Part shown: in pieces, positions 1 to 5,967 of the stretch
Layout of the letters: each line of letters starts with the position of its first letter
Numbering within the stretch: the stretch's first letter is position 1
Source of the DNA: a bacterium
Lineage (GTDB): Bacteria > UBA9089 > JAHJRX01
Reading direction: 5' to 3'
NCBI GenBank assembly: GCA_030017825.1
Contig: JASEGW010000064.1
Span: 1 to 8,142, forward strand
DNA length: 8,142 nucleotides
Made by a program: the position numbers and the translations under genes
The notes under the pieces: generated by a model
Told to the model about the DNA's origin: nothing
Database searches by the model: none
The model's input: the letters and a program-made list of their open reading frames with translations, nothing else

Positions 1-66
1 CACAAGGCGTCTTGTCGCTACTCTAATAGTGTGAGCAACGCTGCCTAATTCATTAGGCGTGATGAA

Positions 67-98
67 AGGGAAAAGGGAGACTAACCTCCCTTTTCCCT
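67..98. other. Perfect 13-bp hairpin, possible 3' end of an upstream transcript
   Basis: AGGGAAAAGGGAG (67-79) pairs perfectly with CTCCCTTTTCCCT (86-98) around the 6-base loop ACTAAC. It probably marks the 3' end of whatever lies upstream of the window. Neither strand has a run of T after the stem (the plus strand continues AAGAAAAAA), so it is not a canonical intrinsic terminator. It could instead stabilise an mRNA 3' end. A smaller hairpin, GCCTAA-TTCA-TTAGGC, lies just before it at about 43-58. The first 48 bases are open in frame 1 up to a TAA at 46-48, which could be the tail of an upstream gene but is too short to identify. Confidence 0.5.
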
Positions 99-130
99 AA
101 GAAAAAATATAATTAGAGAATAAGTTAAAT

Positions 131-158
131 TTATGATTTAAATATTATGATTTAAATA
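131..158. repeat. Tandem duplication of a 14-bp AT-rich unit
   Basis: The unit TTATGATTTAAATA occurs twice, back to back and without mismatch, at 131-144 and 145-158. It lies in a very A-rich spacer with no gene. The sequence gives no sign of function. Slipped-strand duplication is the simplest explanation. Confidence 0.8.
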
Positions 159-184
159 AGAAAAAACAAAAAAACTAAAAAAAG

Positions 185-213
185 TTGAAAAAGAAAAAGA
201 AAAGTGCTATTTT
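185..213 (+). promoter_or_regulatory. Candidate sigma-A promoter
   Basis: TTGAAA (185-190) is followed after exactly 17 bases by TATTTT (208-213), with TGC directly before the -10 box (205-207), as in an extended -10 promoter. The expected start is near 220. The match is fair rather than strong (the -10 has two differences from TATAAT), and AT-rich sequence gives chance hits. What raises it is the strong terminator at 286-336, which would define a transcript of about 115 bases. Confidence 0.35.
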
Positions 214-219
214 TAAATT

Positions 220-336
220 AAATAAAATGTAATATTTACCTTAGGCAAGGGAGGGACTTAAGGTGGCAAATCAGGGAAGAACGATAAAAGGCTTATTAGA
301 TACAATAGAATTATTGTGTTTAATAAGCCTTTTTTT
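220..336 (+). ncRNA. Candidate small RNA or flagellin leader with attenuator
   Basis: This segment sits between a possible sigma-A promoter (185-213) and a strong intrinsic terminator (286-336), and no recognised protein is encoded in it. A short frame with a good ribosome binding site (GGGAGGG at 249-255, GTG start at 263) runs through the hairpin for 35 codons to 370. The hairpin would end most transcripts before that frame is finished, so a leader peptide or a free small RNA are both open. I recognise no riboswitch class. Its position directly before a flagellin gene makes a role in flagellin expression possible, but that is inference. Confidence 0.3.
286..336 (+). terminator. Strong intrinsic terminator upstream of the first flagellin
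   Basis: AAAAGGCTTATTA (286-298) pairs with TAATAAGCCTTTT (321-333). The stem continues inward with GATACAAT (299-306) against ATTGTGTT (313-320), with two G-T pairs, around a 6-base loop. The total is about 21 pairs, followed by a T run to 336. This is a textbook rho-independent terminator reading toward flagellin 1. It either ends a separate small transcript or acts as an attenuator in a long flagellin leader. Confidence 0.85.
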
Positions 337-349
337 GTTTAAACTTATA

Positions 350-370
350 TTTAAATCGAACTCAGGTTAA
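350..370. repeat. Partial copy of the palindromic repeat family
   Basis: These 21 bases, ending TCGAACTCAGGTTAA, match one arm of the full 62-bp element at 7776-7837. The other arm is missing here. Further diverged material of the family is at 3394-3440. Confidence 0.6.
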
Positions 371-413
371 AAATAGGAAACAAGAAAAAAGAATTTTATA
401 TTTAGAGAATCTT

Positions 414-462
414 AGGAGGTTTTATAGAGTAACACATAATTGTGGTATGGTGAATTATTATG
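414..462 (+). promoter_or_regulatory. Leader of flagellin 1 with stranded Shine-Dalgarno and start-site hairpin
   Basis: A strong AGGAGG lies at 414-419, about 40 bases before the start codon, with no usable start at normal distance from it. The site that fits ATG460 is the weaker GGTGA at 449-453, six bases before it. ATAATT (436-441) pairs with AATTAT (453-458) around an 11-base loop that holds most of GGTGA and leaves the ATG at the stem foot. The arrangement suggests translational control, for example binding of CsrA at the GGA of the upstream site as known for B. subtilis hag. CsrA binding here is inference. Confidence 0.4.
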
Positions 463-1266
463 AGAATACGACAAAATATTACTGGATTAATTGCTTATAG
501 ATTGTTAGGCAATAACGTAACAAGAATGGGTAAAAGTTTAGAAAAGCTATCTGCTGGTTATCGAATTATTAGAGCTAGTGACGACGCTGCTGGTTTAGCA
601 GTATCCGAAAAGATGAGAACCCAAGTAAAAGGTTTAGAACAAGGTAATAAAAATGCTTTAGACGCTGTTTCTTTAGTGCAAACTGCAGAAGCTGGTATGC
701 ATGAGATTCACTCTATGCTCCAAAGATTAAGAACACTATCTGTTCAATCATCTAACGCTACTTATACTAGTACAGATAGAAGTCTAATGCAGACAGAGGT
801 AAATCAGCTTTTAGAAGAAATTGATAGATTGGCTAGTTCTACGCAATTTAATGAGCAAAAAGTTTTAAAAAATGGTGAGAGTCTTAGATTTCATGTAGGG
901 GCTAATAAAAATGAAGTTATGACTACTACTATACCAGTTGTAGGAACGTCGCAGCTTAGCATAAAAGGTCTTTCTATTTCCACTATGACTAAAGCTGAAA
1001 CATCAATTTCTTCATTGTCAAATGCTATTAATTCTATTTCAGAACAACGCTCTAATTTAGGAGCGGTTCAGAATAGATTAGAACATACTTTAAATGCAAC
1101 TTCTATAGCTATGGAAAATATGGTAGCTAGTGAGGCTCGGGTTAGAGACTTAGATATAGCTAAGGAAATGATGGAATATACTAAAACGATGATATTAATT
1201 CAAATAGGGATGGCCATGTTATCCCAAGCTAATCAAAATCCTAAGATGGTGTTAAGTTTATTATAG
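460..1266 (+). CDS. Flagellin, short D0/D1 type (paralog 1, most canonical)
   Basis: Structural subunit of the flagellar filament, exported through the flagellar type III apparatus. The 268 residues hold the N-terminal flagellin domain (about 4-140), with the hallmark DDAAGLAVSEKMR at 41-53, and the C-terminal domain (about 185-268), with SEARVRDLDIAKEMM and the ending SQANQNPKMVLSLL. There is no variable D2/D3 region, so the filament surface would be the bare D1 core. A FHVGANKNE motif near residue 147 matches the conserved FxxGAN of flagellins. There are no cysteines, which is normal for flagellins. ATG460 is fixed by an in-frame TGA at 451-453 and by GGTGA six bases before it. It is the first of three plus-strand paralogs. 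No clear sigma-28 promoter lies in front of it. Both terminal motifs are intact, so it is the best candidate for the main filament protein. Confidence 0.96.
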   Translation: MRIRQNITGLIAYRLLGNNVTRMGKSLEKLSAGYRIIRASDDAAGLAVSEKMRTQVKGLEQGNKNALDAVSLVQTAEAGMHEIHSMLQRLRTLSVQSSNATYTSTDRSLMQTEVNQLLEEIDRLASSTQFNEQKVLKNGESLRFHVGANKNEVMTTTIPVVGTSQLSIKGLSISTMTKAETSISSLSNAINSISEQRSNLGAVQNRLEHTLNATSIAMENMVASEARVRDLDIAKEMMEYTKTMILIQIGMAMLSQANQNPKMVLSLL

Positions 1267-1275
1267 ATAGTTAGA

Positions 1276-1313
1276 GAACAGAAGACAAAGGTCAGAAGTT
1301 AAAAAACAGAGGT
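1276..1313. repeat. Degenerate purine-rich short repeats between flagellins 1 and 2
   Basis: The 120-base spacer between the first two flagellins contains loosely repeated ACAGAAGACAAAGGT / CAGAAG / ACAGAGGT units, unlike the AT-rich spacer sequence elsewhere. No terminator and no clear promoter is visible between the two genes, so read-through from flagellin 1 to flagellin 2 is likely. Confidence 0.35.
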
Positions 1314-1386
1314 AGAATATTTGATAGATGATCTTCTTTAAGATGGCAGGCTTAGAGAAGGTTAAGTAAAAAGGAGCATGAGAGTA

Positions 1387-2205
1387 ATGAGTGTCGAAAT
1401 GAAACGATTAACAATGTTTGTCAATAGATATATGGCAAACAATGTTAAAAATATGGAAGATAGTATGAATAAATTAGCTTCTGGCTATAAAATAACCAAA
1501 GCAGGTGATGACCCAGCAAGATTAGCAGTCTCTGAGAAACAACGAACTCAATATTATGGACTAAGACAGGCTTTAGAAAATTCTTTACATGGTTTATCAA
1601 TGATGGAAGTTGCTGAAGGAGGACTGTCAGAAATACATAATATGCTTCAGAGGATGAGACTTCTATCAGTGCAAGCTGCTTCAGATACTTTTACTAGCAG
1701 GGATCGAAGATTGATTCAAACTGAAGTAGATTCTTTAATAGAGGGTATTGATCAGATAGCAAGTAGCACTATTTATAATGGAATGAGGGTGCTAAAAGAT
1801 TTTTCTGCGGAAGGTAGTATTTCTTTTCATTTAGGAGCTAATAAGGATGAGATAAAAAGTTTTAGTATTGACACTGTAAGCACACAGGAATTAGGCGTAA
1901 AAAATGTTTCTTTAGAGACCAGAGCTGGTTCTGAAGAAGCTATTAGCTCAATAAGTAATGCTATAAATAATCTTTCTAAAACTCGGGCAAACATTGGAGC
2001 TACAATACATACTTTAGAACCTTCTCTTAATCCTATAGCTTATTCTATGGAAAAACAAGTGGAATCAGAGACTCAATATCGTGATGCTGATATAGCAAAG
2101 GAGATGATGGATTTTACTAAGAATCAGATTCTTTTAAATTCTTCTGTAAACATATTTTCTAAAGTTAATGATATGAGGAGGAGGATAGTAGATCTGATTA
2201 GTTAA
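1387..2205 (+). CDS. Flagellin, short D0/D1 type (paralog 2, degenerate C-terminus)
   Basis: Flagellin family protein of 272 residues. The N-terminal domain has KLASGYKI and DDPARLAVSEKQR (41-53). The C-terminal domain keeps SETQYRDADIAKEMMDFTKNQIL, but its last 25 residues (ending MRRRIVDLIS) have lost the usual QAN-x-x-P-x-x-VL-x-L pattern of the D0 helix, which packs in the filament core and binds FliS. There is no variable domain and no cysteine. The longest frame begins at ATG1378, only one base after AAGGAG (1371-1376). ATG1387 has 10-base spacing and puts DD at residues 41-42 exactly as in paralogs 1 and 3, so I prefer it. The altered end suggests a minor, specialised or poorly assembling subunit, which is inference. 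ATG1399 would also be possible but breaks the shared numbering. Confidence 0.9.
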   Translation: MSVEMKRLTMFVNRYMANNVKNMEDSMNKLASGYKITKAGDDPARLAVSEKQRTQYYGLRQALENSLHGLSMMEVAEGGLSEIHNMLQRMRLLSVQAASDTFTSRDRRLIQTEVDSLIEGIDQIASSTIYNGMRVLKDFSAEGSISFHLGANKDEIKSFSIDTVSTQELGVKNVSLETRAGSEEAISSISNAINNLSKTRANIGATIHTLEPSLNPIAYSMEKQVESETQYRDADIAKEMMDFTKNQILLNSSVNIFSKVNDMRRRIVDLIS

Positions 2206-2287
2206 TCTTAAAAAAGATATAATCTATAAATGGAATTTAGCTAATTTTGCTCCATACACAATATACGGTTCTAAGTTGTAAGTTTCT

Positions 2288-2317
2288 TTGATTTACTCAG
2301 AATTTAGAACTTATTAT
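2288..2317 (+). promoter_or_regulatory. Weak candidate sigma-A promoter before flagellin 3
   Basis: TTGATT (2288-2293) and TATTAT (2312-2317) are 18 bases apart. It is the best pair in the 313-base spacer between flagellins 2 and 3. A 7-bp inverted repeat, GTTCTAA (2268-2274) with TTAGAAC (2304-2310), overlaps it and could be an operator or chance. No sigma-28 box (GCCGATAA type) is present in this spacer. The AT-rich context makes chance matches likely. Confidence 0.25.
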
Positions 2318-2401
2318 TTATAACATAATTTAGTGTTTTTACTTCCTATTAACAAAAGTTCTCTATTTCTATTAAGACCTTTTAATTAACAAGGAGTATA
2401 T

Positions 2402-2437
2402 GTGAGAAAAACAATGAAAATCTTGACTAGAAAGTAA
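2402..2437 (+). CDS. Possible 11-residue leader peptide before flagellin 3
   Basis: AAGGAG at 2391-2396 is followed after five bases by a GTG start (2402) and a short frame, MRKTMKILTRK, ending at TAA 2435-2437. An ATG-TGA start-stop pair overlaps the GTG at 2400-2405. The ribosome binding site is as good as those of the flagellins, yet nothing longer follows. It may be a leader peptide or the remnant of a lost flagellin start, since GTG-AGA is also how flagellin 3 begins. I do not claim a function. Confidence 0.25.
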   Translation: MRKTMKILTRK

Positions 2438-2518
2438 ACTAGATAAAGATAGTTACTTTTGATGTTATTTATAAGTAAAAACAAAAGAAAAAGTTTTAAA
2501 GGAGGAGTAAAAGTAAAA

Positions 2519-3343
2519 GTGAGAATAACTACTAATGTAATAGGGATGCAGCTTGTAAGGCAGTTAAATTTAGTTAATTCCGAAGTAGGTAAAAGATTAG
2601 AGAGAATTTCAAGTGGTTATAGAATTAATAGTGCTTCTGACGATGCGGCTTGCTTAGGAATCTCAGAACATATGAGAACCCAAATTAAAGGATTGGAGCA
2701 AGGTTATAAAAATTCCCAGGATACCATTTCCCTCTTAGAAGTAGCAGAGGGTGGCATGCAAGAGATTCATACTATTTTGCATCGTTTGCGAAAATTAGCT
2801 ATTACTTCGGCAAATGATACATTAATTAGTAAAGATCGAAAATTAATTCAAAATGAAGTAGATGAATTATTAAATGAAGTAGATCGTCTTTCTAGTGCTA
2901 CTAATTTTAATACCAGGCAAGTTTTAAGGGACTATAGCGGAGAAAGGATGAGTTTTCATTTAGGAGCTAATAAAGATGAAGTATTAAGATTAAAAATTGA
3001 TCCAATAAGTTGTATTGACTTGGGGATAAATTCTTTAAAGTCAGAAGGAGTAACTACTAGAGCAAATGCTGAGGAAGCAATTGGAGAATTAAGTGATGCC
3101 ATAATGAAAGTTTCTAAGCAAAGAGTAGATATTGGAGCTATTCAAAATGTTTTAGGTCCTAATATGAACCCTATTATGGTTTCCAGAGAATCACAAATGA
3201 GAAGCGAATCTATTTTAAGAGATGCGAAATTTTCTGATGAAACTATGGCTTTAACCAAAGACTTGATTTTACAAGATTTTACTAATGCTATGTGTGCTCA
3301 AGCAAACACTAATCCAAAGTCTATTTTGCAAATTTTAACTTGA
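2519..3343 (+). CDS. Flagellin, short D0/D1 type (paralog 3, cysteine-containing)
   Basis: Flagellin family protein of 274 residues with N-terminal RISSGYRINSASDDAACLG (29-47) and a C-terminus ending in AQANTNPKSILQILT. The longest frame starts at ATG2459 but has no ribosome binding site and adds 20 lysine-rich residues that no flagellin shares. GTG2519 lies 11 bases after AAAGGAGGAG (2498-2507), begins MRITTN like normal flagellins, and gives the same residue numbering as paralogs 1 and 2, so it is chosen. Unusual points: cysteines at 45, 165 and 259, which flagellins normally lack, and replacement of the conserved RDxDxAKEMM by RDAKFSDETM. There is no D2/D3 domain. Likely a minor or specialised filament subunit. 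No intrinsic terminator is visible after it. Confidence 0.9.
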   Translation: MRITTNVIGMQLVRQLNLVNSEVGKRLERISSGYRINSASDDAACLGISEHMRTQIKGLEQGYKNSQDTISLLEVAEGGMQEIHTILHRLRKLAITSANDTLISKDRKLIQNEVDELLNEVDRLSSATNFNTRQVLRDYSGERMSFHLGANKDEVLRLKIDPISCIDLGINSLKSEGVTTRANAEEAIGELSDAIMKVSKQRVDIGAIQNVLGPNMNPIMVSRESQMRSESILRDAKFSDETMALTKDLILQDFTNAMCAQANTNPKSILQILT

Positions 3344-3357
3344 TAGTACAAAAATTC

Positions 3358-3389
3358 TTTTTTAGACTTAGACTTTTTTAGACTTAGAC
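3358..3389. repeat. Tandem duplication of a 16-bp unit
   Basis: TTTTTTAGACTTAGAC occurs twice without mismatch (3358-3373 and 3374-3389), just after the third flagellin gene. It forms no hairpin, so it is not a terminator despite the T runs. Confidence 0.85.
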
Positions 3390-3393
3390 ATAG

Positions 3394-3440
3394 TTAACCT
3401 GAATTCGACATAAAATATGTTCCTTTATTTTAAGTTTAAG
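3394..3440. repeat. Diverged copy of the palindromic repeat family
   Basis: This segment starts TTAACCTGAATTCGACATAA and ends TTTTAAGTTTAAG. It matches the reverse complement of the element at 7776-7837 over most of its length, with a few changes, and lacks the last arm (TCGAACTCAGGTTAA type). It is a second family member, truncated on one side. Confidence 0.65.
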
Positions 3441-3490
3441 AATTAATATTTCTATTAGTCAAAAACTCATAAAATAAGAATAAATATAGT

Positions 3491-3572
3491 GCGAGACTTT
3501 AGCCTTGCCATCTCTCAAACTGAAATTATCTAAATCCCTAAGCGAGCTTAAAGGCTTGCATTACGATCTCTC
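3491..3572. repeat. Pair of related short hairpins between flagellin 3 and flaG
   Basis: GCGAGACTTTAGCCTTGC (3491-3508) and GCGAGCTTAAAGGCTTGC (3542-3559) are related, each can fold by pairing GCGAG with CTTGC (one G-T pair), and each is followed at slightly different distance by ATCTCTC. They look like two decayed copies of a dispersed repeat. No promoter or coding role is visible. Confidence 0.4.
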
Positions 3573-3624
3573 TTTATTTATTCATAATATTATTAATATT
3601 TTTAAGAATATTTCCTTGAAAAAT

Positions 3625-3652
3625 TAAAGTTTTTGGTGTATTTTGCCGATAA
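3625..3652 (+). promoter_or_regulatory. Sigma-28 (SigD/FliA) promoter of flaG-fliD
   Basis: TAAA (3625-3628, extended as TAAAGTTT) is followed after 16 bases by GCCGATAA (3645-3652). This is the classic sigma-28 pattern of late flagellar genes. The start would be near 3659, giving a leader of about 60 bases. The leader contains a perfect hairpin, TTCGAT-GCT-ATCGAA (3683-3697), just before the flaG ribosome binding site. This is the only clear sigma-28 promoter I can find in the window. Confidence 0.88.
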
Positions 3653-3718
3653 TATATATAGAAAAGGGTAATTGTATATAAATTCGATGCTATCGAAGTT
3701 TCAATGGAGGGGATGGTT

Positions 3719-4042
3719 ATGATTAGCATGGATGCAATACAACCAGTTAATGAAACAAATTTACCTGAAAAGATAACAGAGAAGGCAGAAGTAAAAGATA
3801 AGTTAGAGGGAGAGAAAGATGTCGAGACTTTAGAAGAAACTGTTAAGCTTCTTAATAAGACTTCTATAGTGTATGATCGAGGTTTGAATTTTGCTATCCA
3901 CGAAGAAACTAATAGAATTATGGTAAGAGTAATTGACATGGAAACAGAAGAAGTAATTAGAGAAGTTCCTAAAGAAGAAATTTTAGATCTTATAGCAGAA
4001 ATATATCAGCTAAGCGGTATATCCTTTAATAAAGTAGCTTAA
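3719..4042 (+). CDS. flaG: FlaG family flagellar protein
   Basis: Small cytoplasmic or filament-associated protein of the FlaG family, known in several bacteria to affect flagellar filament length or assembly. Its exact biochemical role is not settled. The 107 residues have a charged, low-complexity first half and the diagnostic C-terminal half: LNFAIHEETNRIMVRVIDM, then EEVIREVPKEEILDLIAE. This is the FlaG signature of a short beta section followed by a helix. The frame is open from ATG3704, but GGAGGGG (3706-3712) overlaps that codon and sits six bases before ATG3719, which is therefore the likely start. The gene follows the sigma-28 promoter directly and is 25 bases before fliD, so the two form one late-class operon. 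The flaG-fliD order is common in Firmicutes. Confidence 0.93.
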   Translation: MISMDAIQPVNETNLPEKITEKAEVKDKLEGEKDVETLEETVKLLNKTSIVYDRGLNFAIHEETNRIMVRVIDMETEEVIREVPKEEILDLIAEIYQLSGISFNKVA

Positions 4043-4067
4043 TTTTAAAGGAAGGAAGGTATTTTCT

Positions 4068-5906
4068 ATGCCCCAATCATTTATGGGTATTGGTTCAGGT
4101 TTTAATATATCAGGCATGATCGATGCCTTAATGGGTATTGAGAGAAGACCTATAATAAAATGGCAAGATCAACAATTGCAAATCGAAAAGAAAAAAGATG
4201 CTTGGCGGGATGTAAATAGTAGATTAAAGAGTTTAAGGGACAAAACAGATACTTTTATTGGAGAACTAGTTGGAGAAACTATGTGGAGTCAAGCTAAAGC
4301 TACTTCTGCTGATGAGAGCATAGTTAAAGTTACCCCTGGAAGCGATGTGGCTACAGGTGTCTACGACCTTAGAATAAGAAGGTTAGCTACGGCTGCCAAA
4401 AGCAAAAGCTCATCAGATTTAAATACTAAGTATGCTGCAAAAAGTAGTGGCGAGGTAAGAGCAGGTTTGGATAAAAAAATAGATGTAAAAAAGAATTTTG
4501 CTGAGGCTGGTTTTGATACCACTCCTGATGGTACTATAACTGTTTCTATAGCAAACACATCTAACACTTGGACTTCAAATAGTTTAAGCAGCTATAGCAC
4601 GGTGCAGGATTTTATAGATGCTGCTAGCGCAAATTCTTTTATGAATATGCGCTATGATGAAAGCTCAGATAGATTTATTATTGAAAAAACATCCACTGAT
4701 ACAAATGGATTGGTTTTAAGTCAAAGCGGAACCAATGGTTTCTTAACAGAAGTAAATATTGCTGCTGGAACTTATAACAGCAGTACTGCAGCAAATAATA
4801 AGACTGGTATTGATGTTAGTGCAAAGCTTTATAAAGCAAATTTTAATAACATGATAGCCGAAGCTGCTTCAGGTTCTTTTAAGATTAATGGAGTAGAATT
4901 TTCCTGGGATGCTGATGTAGATACTTTAAATGGCTTATTAGGAAAGATAAATCGTAGCGATGCAGGGGTAACTGCTTTTTATGATGAAGATTTTGATAAA
5001 GTGATGGTTACTACTAAGGAGATGGGAGCTAGTACAATTGAAATAAGCGATGTTACGGGAACCTTTGCTTTAGGCACGTTACTCTTACCCAACAGAGGAG
5101 ATGCAGGAGAGAAAGCTCAATTTACCATCAATTCTGCTGATGATGCAGATCAAATCGAAAAGGATACTAATACCTTTACTATTGGGGGAGTAGCTTATGA
5201 TTTAAAAAAGATTAGCAAAGATATTGATGAGAATGCTGCAGATCCTTATACAAGTGCCCAACCTACAAAGATTACTGTAGTTAGAGACGAAGAAGGAATT
5301 TACAATAAAATAGGAGAATTTGTAAAGCAATTTAATAGCACCATGGAATTTTTAGCTGTTACTAGTAAAAATAGTGATAAAGAATCAGAAAGAGGATTTC
5401 TTGCAGGAGACAGTACAGTATACTCTTTTTCTGATAGGTTGCTTAATTATGTTACTAAAAGATATTCTGAATTGAATCAGGATAAATATGATGAGCTTTC
5501 TGAAATTGGAATAACTACGAAAAAGTATGTACGAGGTAAGGCTCCACAATTAGAAATTGAAGAGAATAAGCTAAAAGAAGCTATTAGAAATAATCCTACA
5601 AAAGTACAAAACTTATTTGCTAAAGATACTGATGATGATTTAAAAAAAGACGTAGGTGTGGCTGTTAGTATAGTTGATTACCTAAAGCCTTTAACTACGT
5701 TTGGAGGATCATTAGAAAATCGGGTTAGAGTTGAAACAGATATAATACAAGATTTAAAAGATCGAATAACAAAATTTGAAAAGAATTTAACCGTTGTTGA
5801 AGAAAGGTATAAAAGAAACTTTGGGAAGATGGACCGAGCTTATGCTTTTATGAACAATCAAATGGGTATGCTTTTTGGATCCATGCCAAGGTCAAGGTAT
5901 AGATAG
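4068..5906 (+). CDS. fliD: Flagellar hook-associated protein 2, filament cap (FliD)
   Basis: FliD forms the cap at the filament tip and helps exported flagellins fold and insert. The 612 residues show the N-terminal FliD domain (about 8-105), opening with GSGFNISGMIDALMGIERRP, a typical form of the family's GLxSGxD...LMxxE..P start. A variable middle follows, including a flagellin_IN-like stretch around 295-327 (GVTAFYDEDFDKVMV). The C-terminal FliD domain ends in a coiled coil (about 546-600) and NNQMGMLFG. The protein is longer than the B. subtilis or E. coli homologs (about 500 and 470), probably from extra sequence in the exposed middle. The start has GGAAGG about ten bases before it and begins at the conserved N-terminus. 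It is co-transcribed with flaG and closed by the terminator at 5943-5967. Confidence 0.96.
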   Translation: MPQSFMGIGSGFNISGMIDALMGIERRPIIKWQDQQLQIEKKKDAWRDVNSRLKSLRDKTDTFIGELVGETMWSQAKATSADESIVKVTPGSDVATGVYDLRIRRLATAAKSKSSSDLNTKYAAKSSGEVRAGLDKKIDVKKNFAEAGFDTTPDGTITVSIANTSNTWTSNSLSSYSTVQDFIDAASANSFMNMRYDESSDRFIIEKTSTDTNGLVLSQSGTNGFLTEVNIAAGTYNSSTAANNKTGIDVSAKLYKANFNNMIAEAASGSFKINGVEFSWDADVDTLNGLLGKINRSDAGVTAFYDEDFDKVMVTTKEMGASTIEISDVTGTFALGTLLLPNRGDAGEKAQFTINSADDADQIEKDTNTFTIGGVAYDLKKISKDIDENAADPYTSAQPTKITVVRDEEGIYNKIGEFVKQFNSTMEFLAVTSKNSDKESERGFLAGDSTVYSFSDRLLNYVTKRYSELNQDKYDELSEIGITTKKYVRGKAPQLEIEENKLKEAIRNNPTKVQNLFAKDTDDDLKKDVGVAVSIVDYLKPLTTFGGSLENRVRVETDIIQDLKDRITKFEKNLTVVEERYKRNFGKMDRAYAFMNNQMGMLFGSMPRSRYR

Positions 5907-5916
5907 TAAATAAATA

Positions 5917-5945
5917 TAGACAAAGTAGAAAGTTTTTGATATAAT
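5917..5945 (+). promoter_or_regulatory. Near-consensus sigma-A promoter overlapping the fliD terminator
   Basis: TAGACA (5917-5922) is 17 bases before a perfect TATAAT (5940-5945), so 11 of 12 positions match consensus. The predicted start, about 5952, falls in the loop of the terminator hairpin. The new RNA therefore contains only its right arm and T run and escapes termination. It would drive the 348-residue gene at 6196, making that gene independent of the sigma-28 operon. Confidence 0.65.
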
Positions 5946-5967
5946 ACCCCTAAAAGGGGTATTTTTT
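5943..5967 (+). terminator. Intrinsic terminator of flaG-fliD
   Basis: AATACCCCT (5943-5951) pairs perfectly with AGGGGTATT (5955-5963) around a three-base loop, followed directly by a T run. It lies about 37 bases after the fliD stop and ends the flaG-fliD transcript. Confidence 0.92.

Noticed and set aside
220..336. c-di-GMP or other known riboswitch before flagellin 1
   Set aside because: I looked for the conserved core sequences of c-di-GMP class I and other common classes and did not find them.
263..370. 35-codon GTG frame as a real small protein gene
   Set aside because: It has a good ribosome binding site but runs straight through a strong terminator and ends in a dispersed repeat. 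I keep it only as a possible leader frame within the attenuator finding.
1378..1386. ATG1378 as start of flagellin 2
   Set aside because: AAGGAG is only one base away. ATG1387 has workable spacing and gives residue numbering identical to the other two flagellins.
2459..2518. Upstream 20-codon extension of flagellin 3 from ATG2459
   Set aside because: There is no ribosome binding site before it, its lysine-rich residues match no flagellin, and the AAAGGAGGAG site lies inside it, serving GTG2519.
3574..3939. 121-codon minus-strand open frame
   Set aside because: It runs antisense across the sigma-28 promoter and flaG, has no recognisable domain, and its serine- and isoleucine-rich translation is typical of the complement of an AT-rich coding strand.
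4361..4567. 68-codon minus-strand open frame inside fliD
   Set aside because: It is fully antisense to a confidently identified gene and has no family signature.
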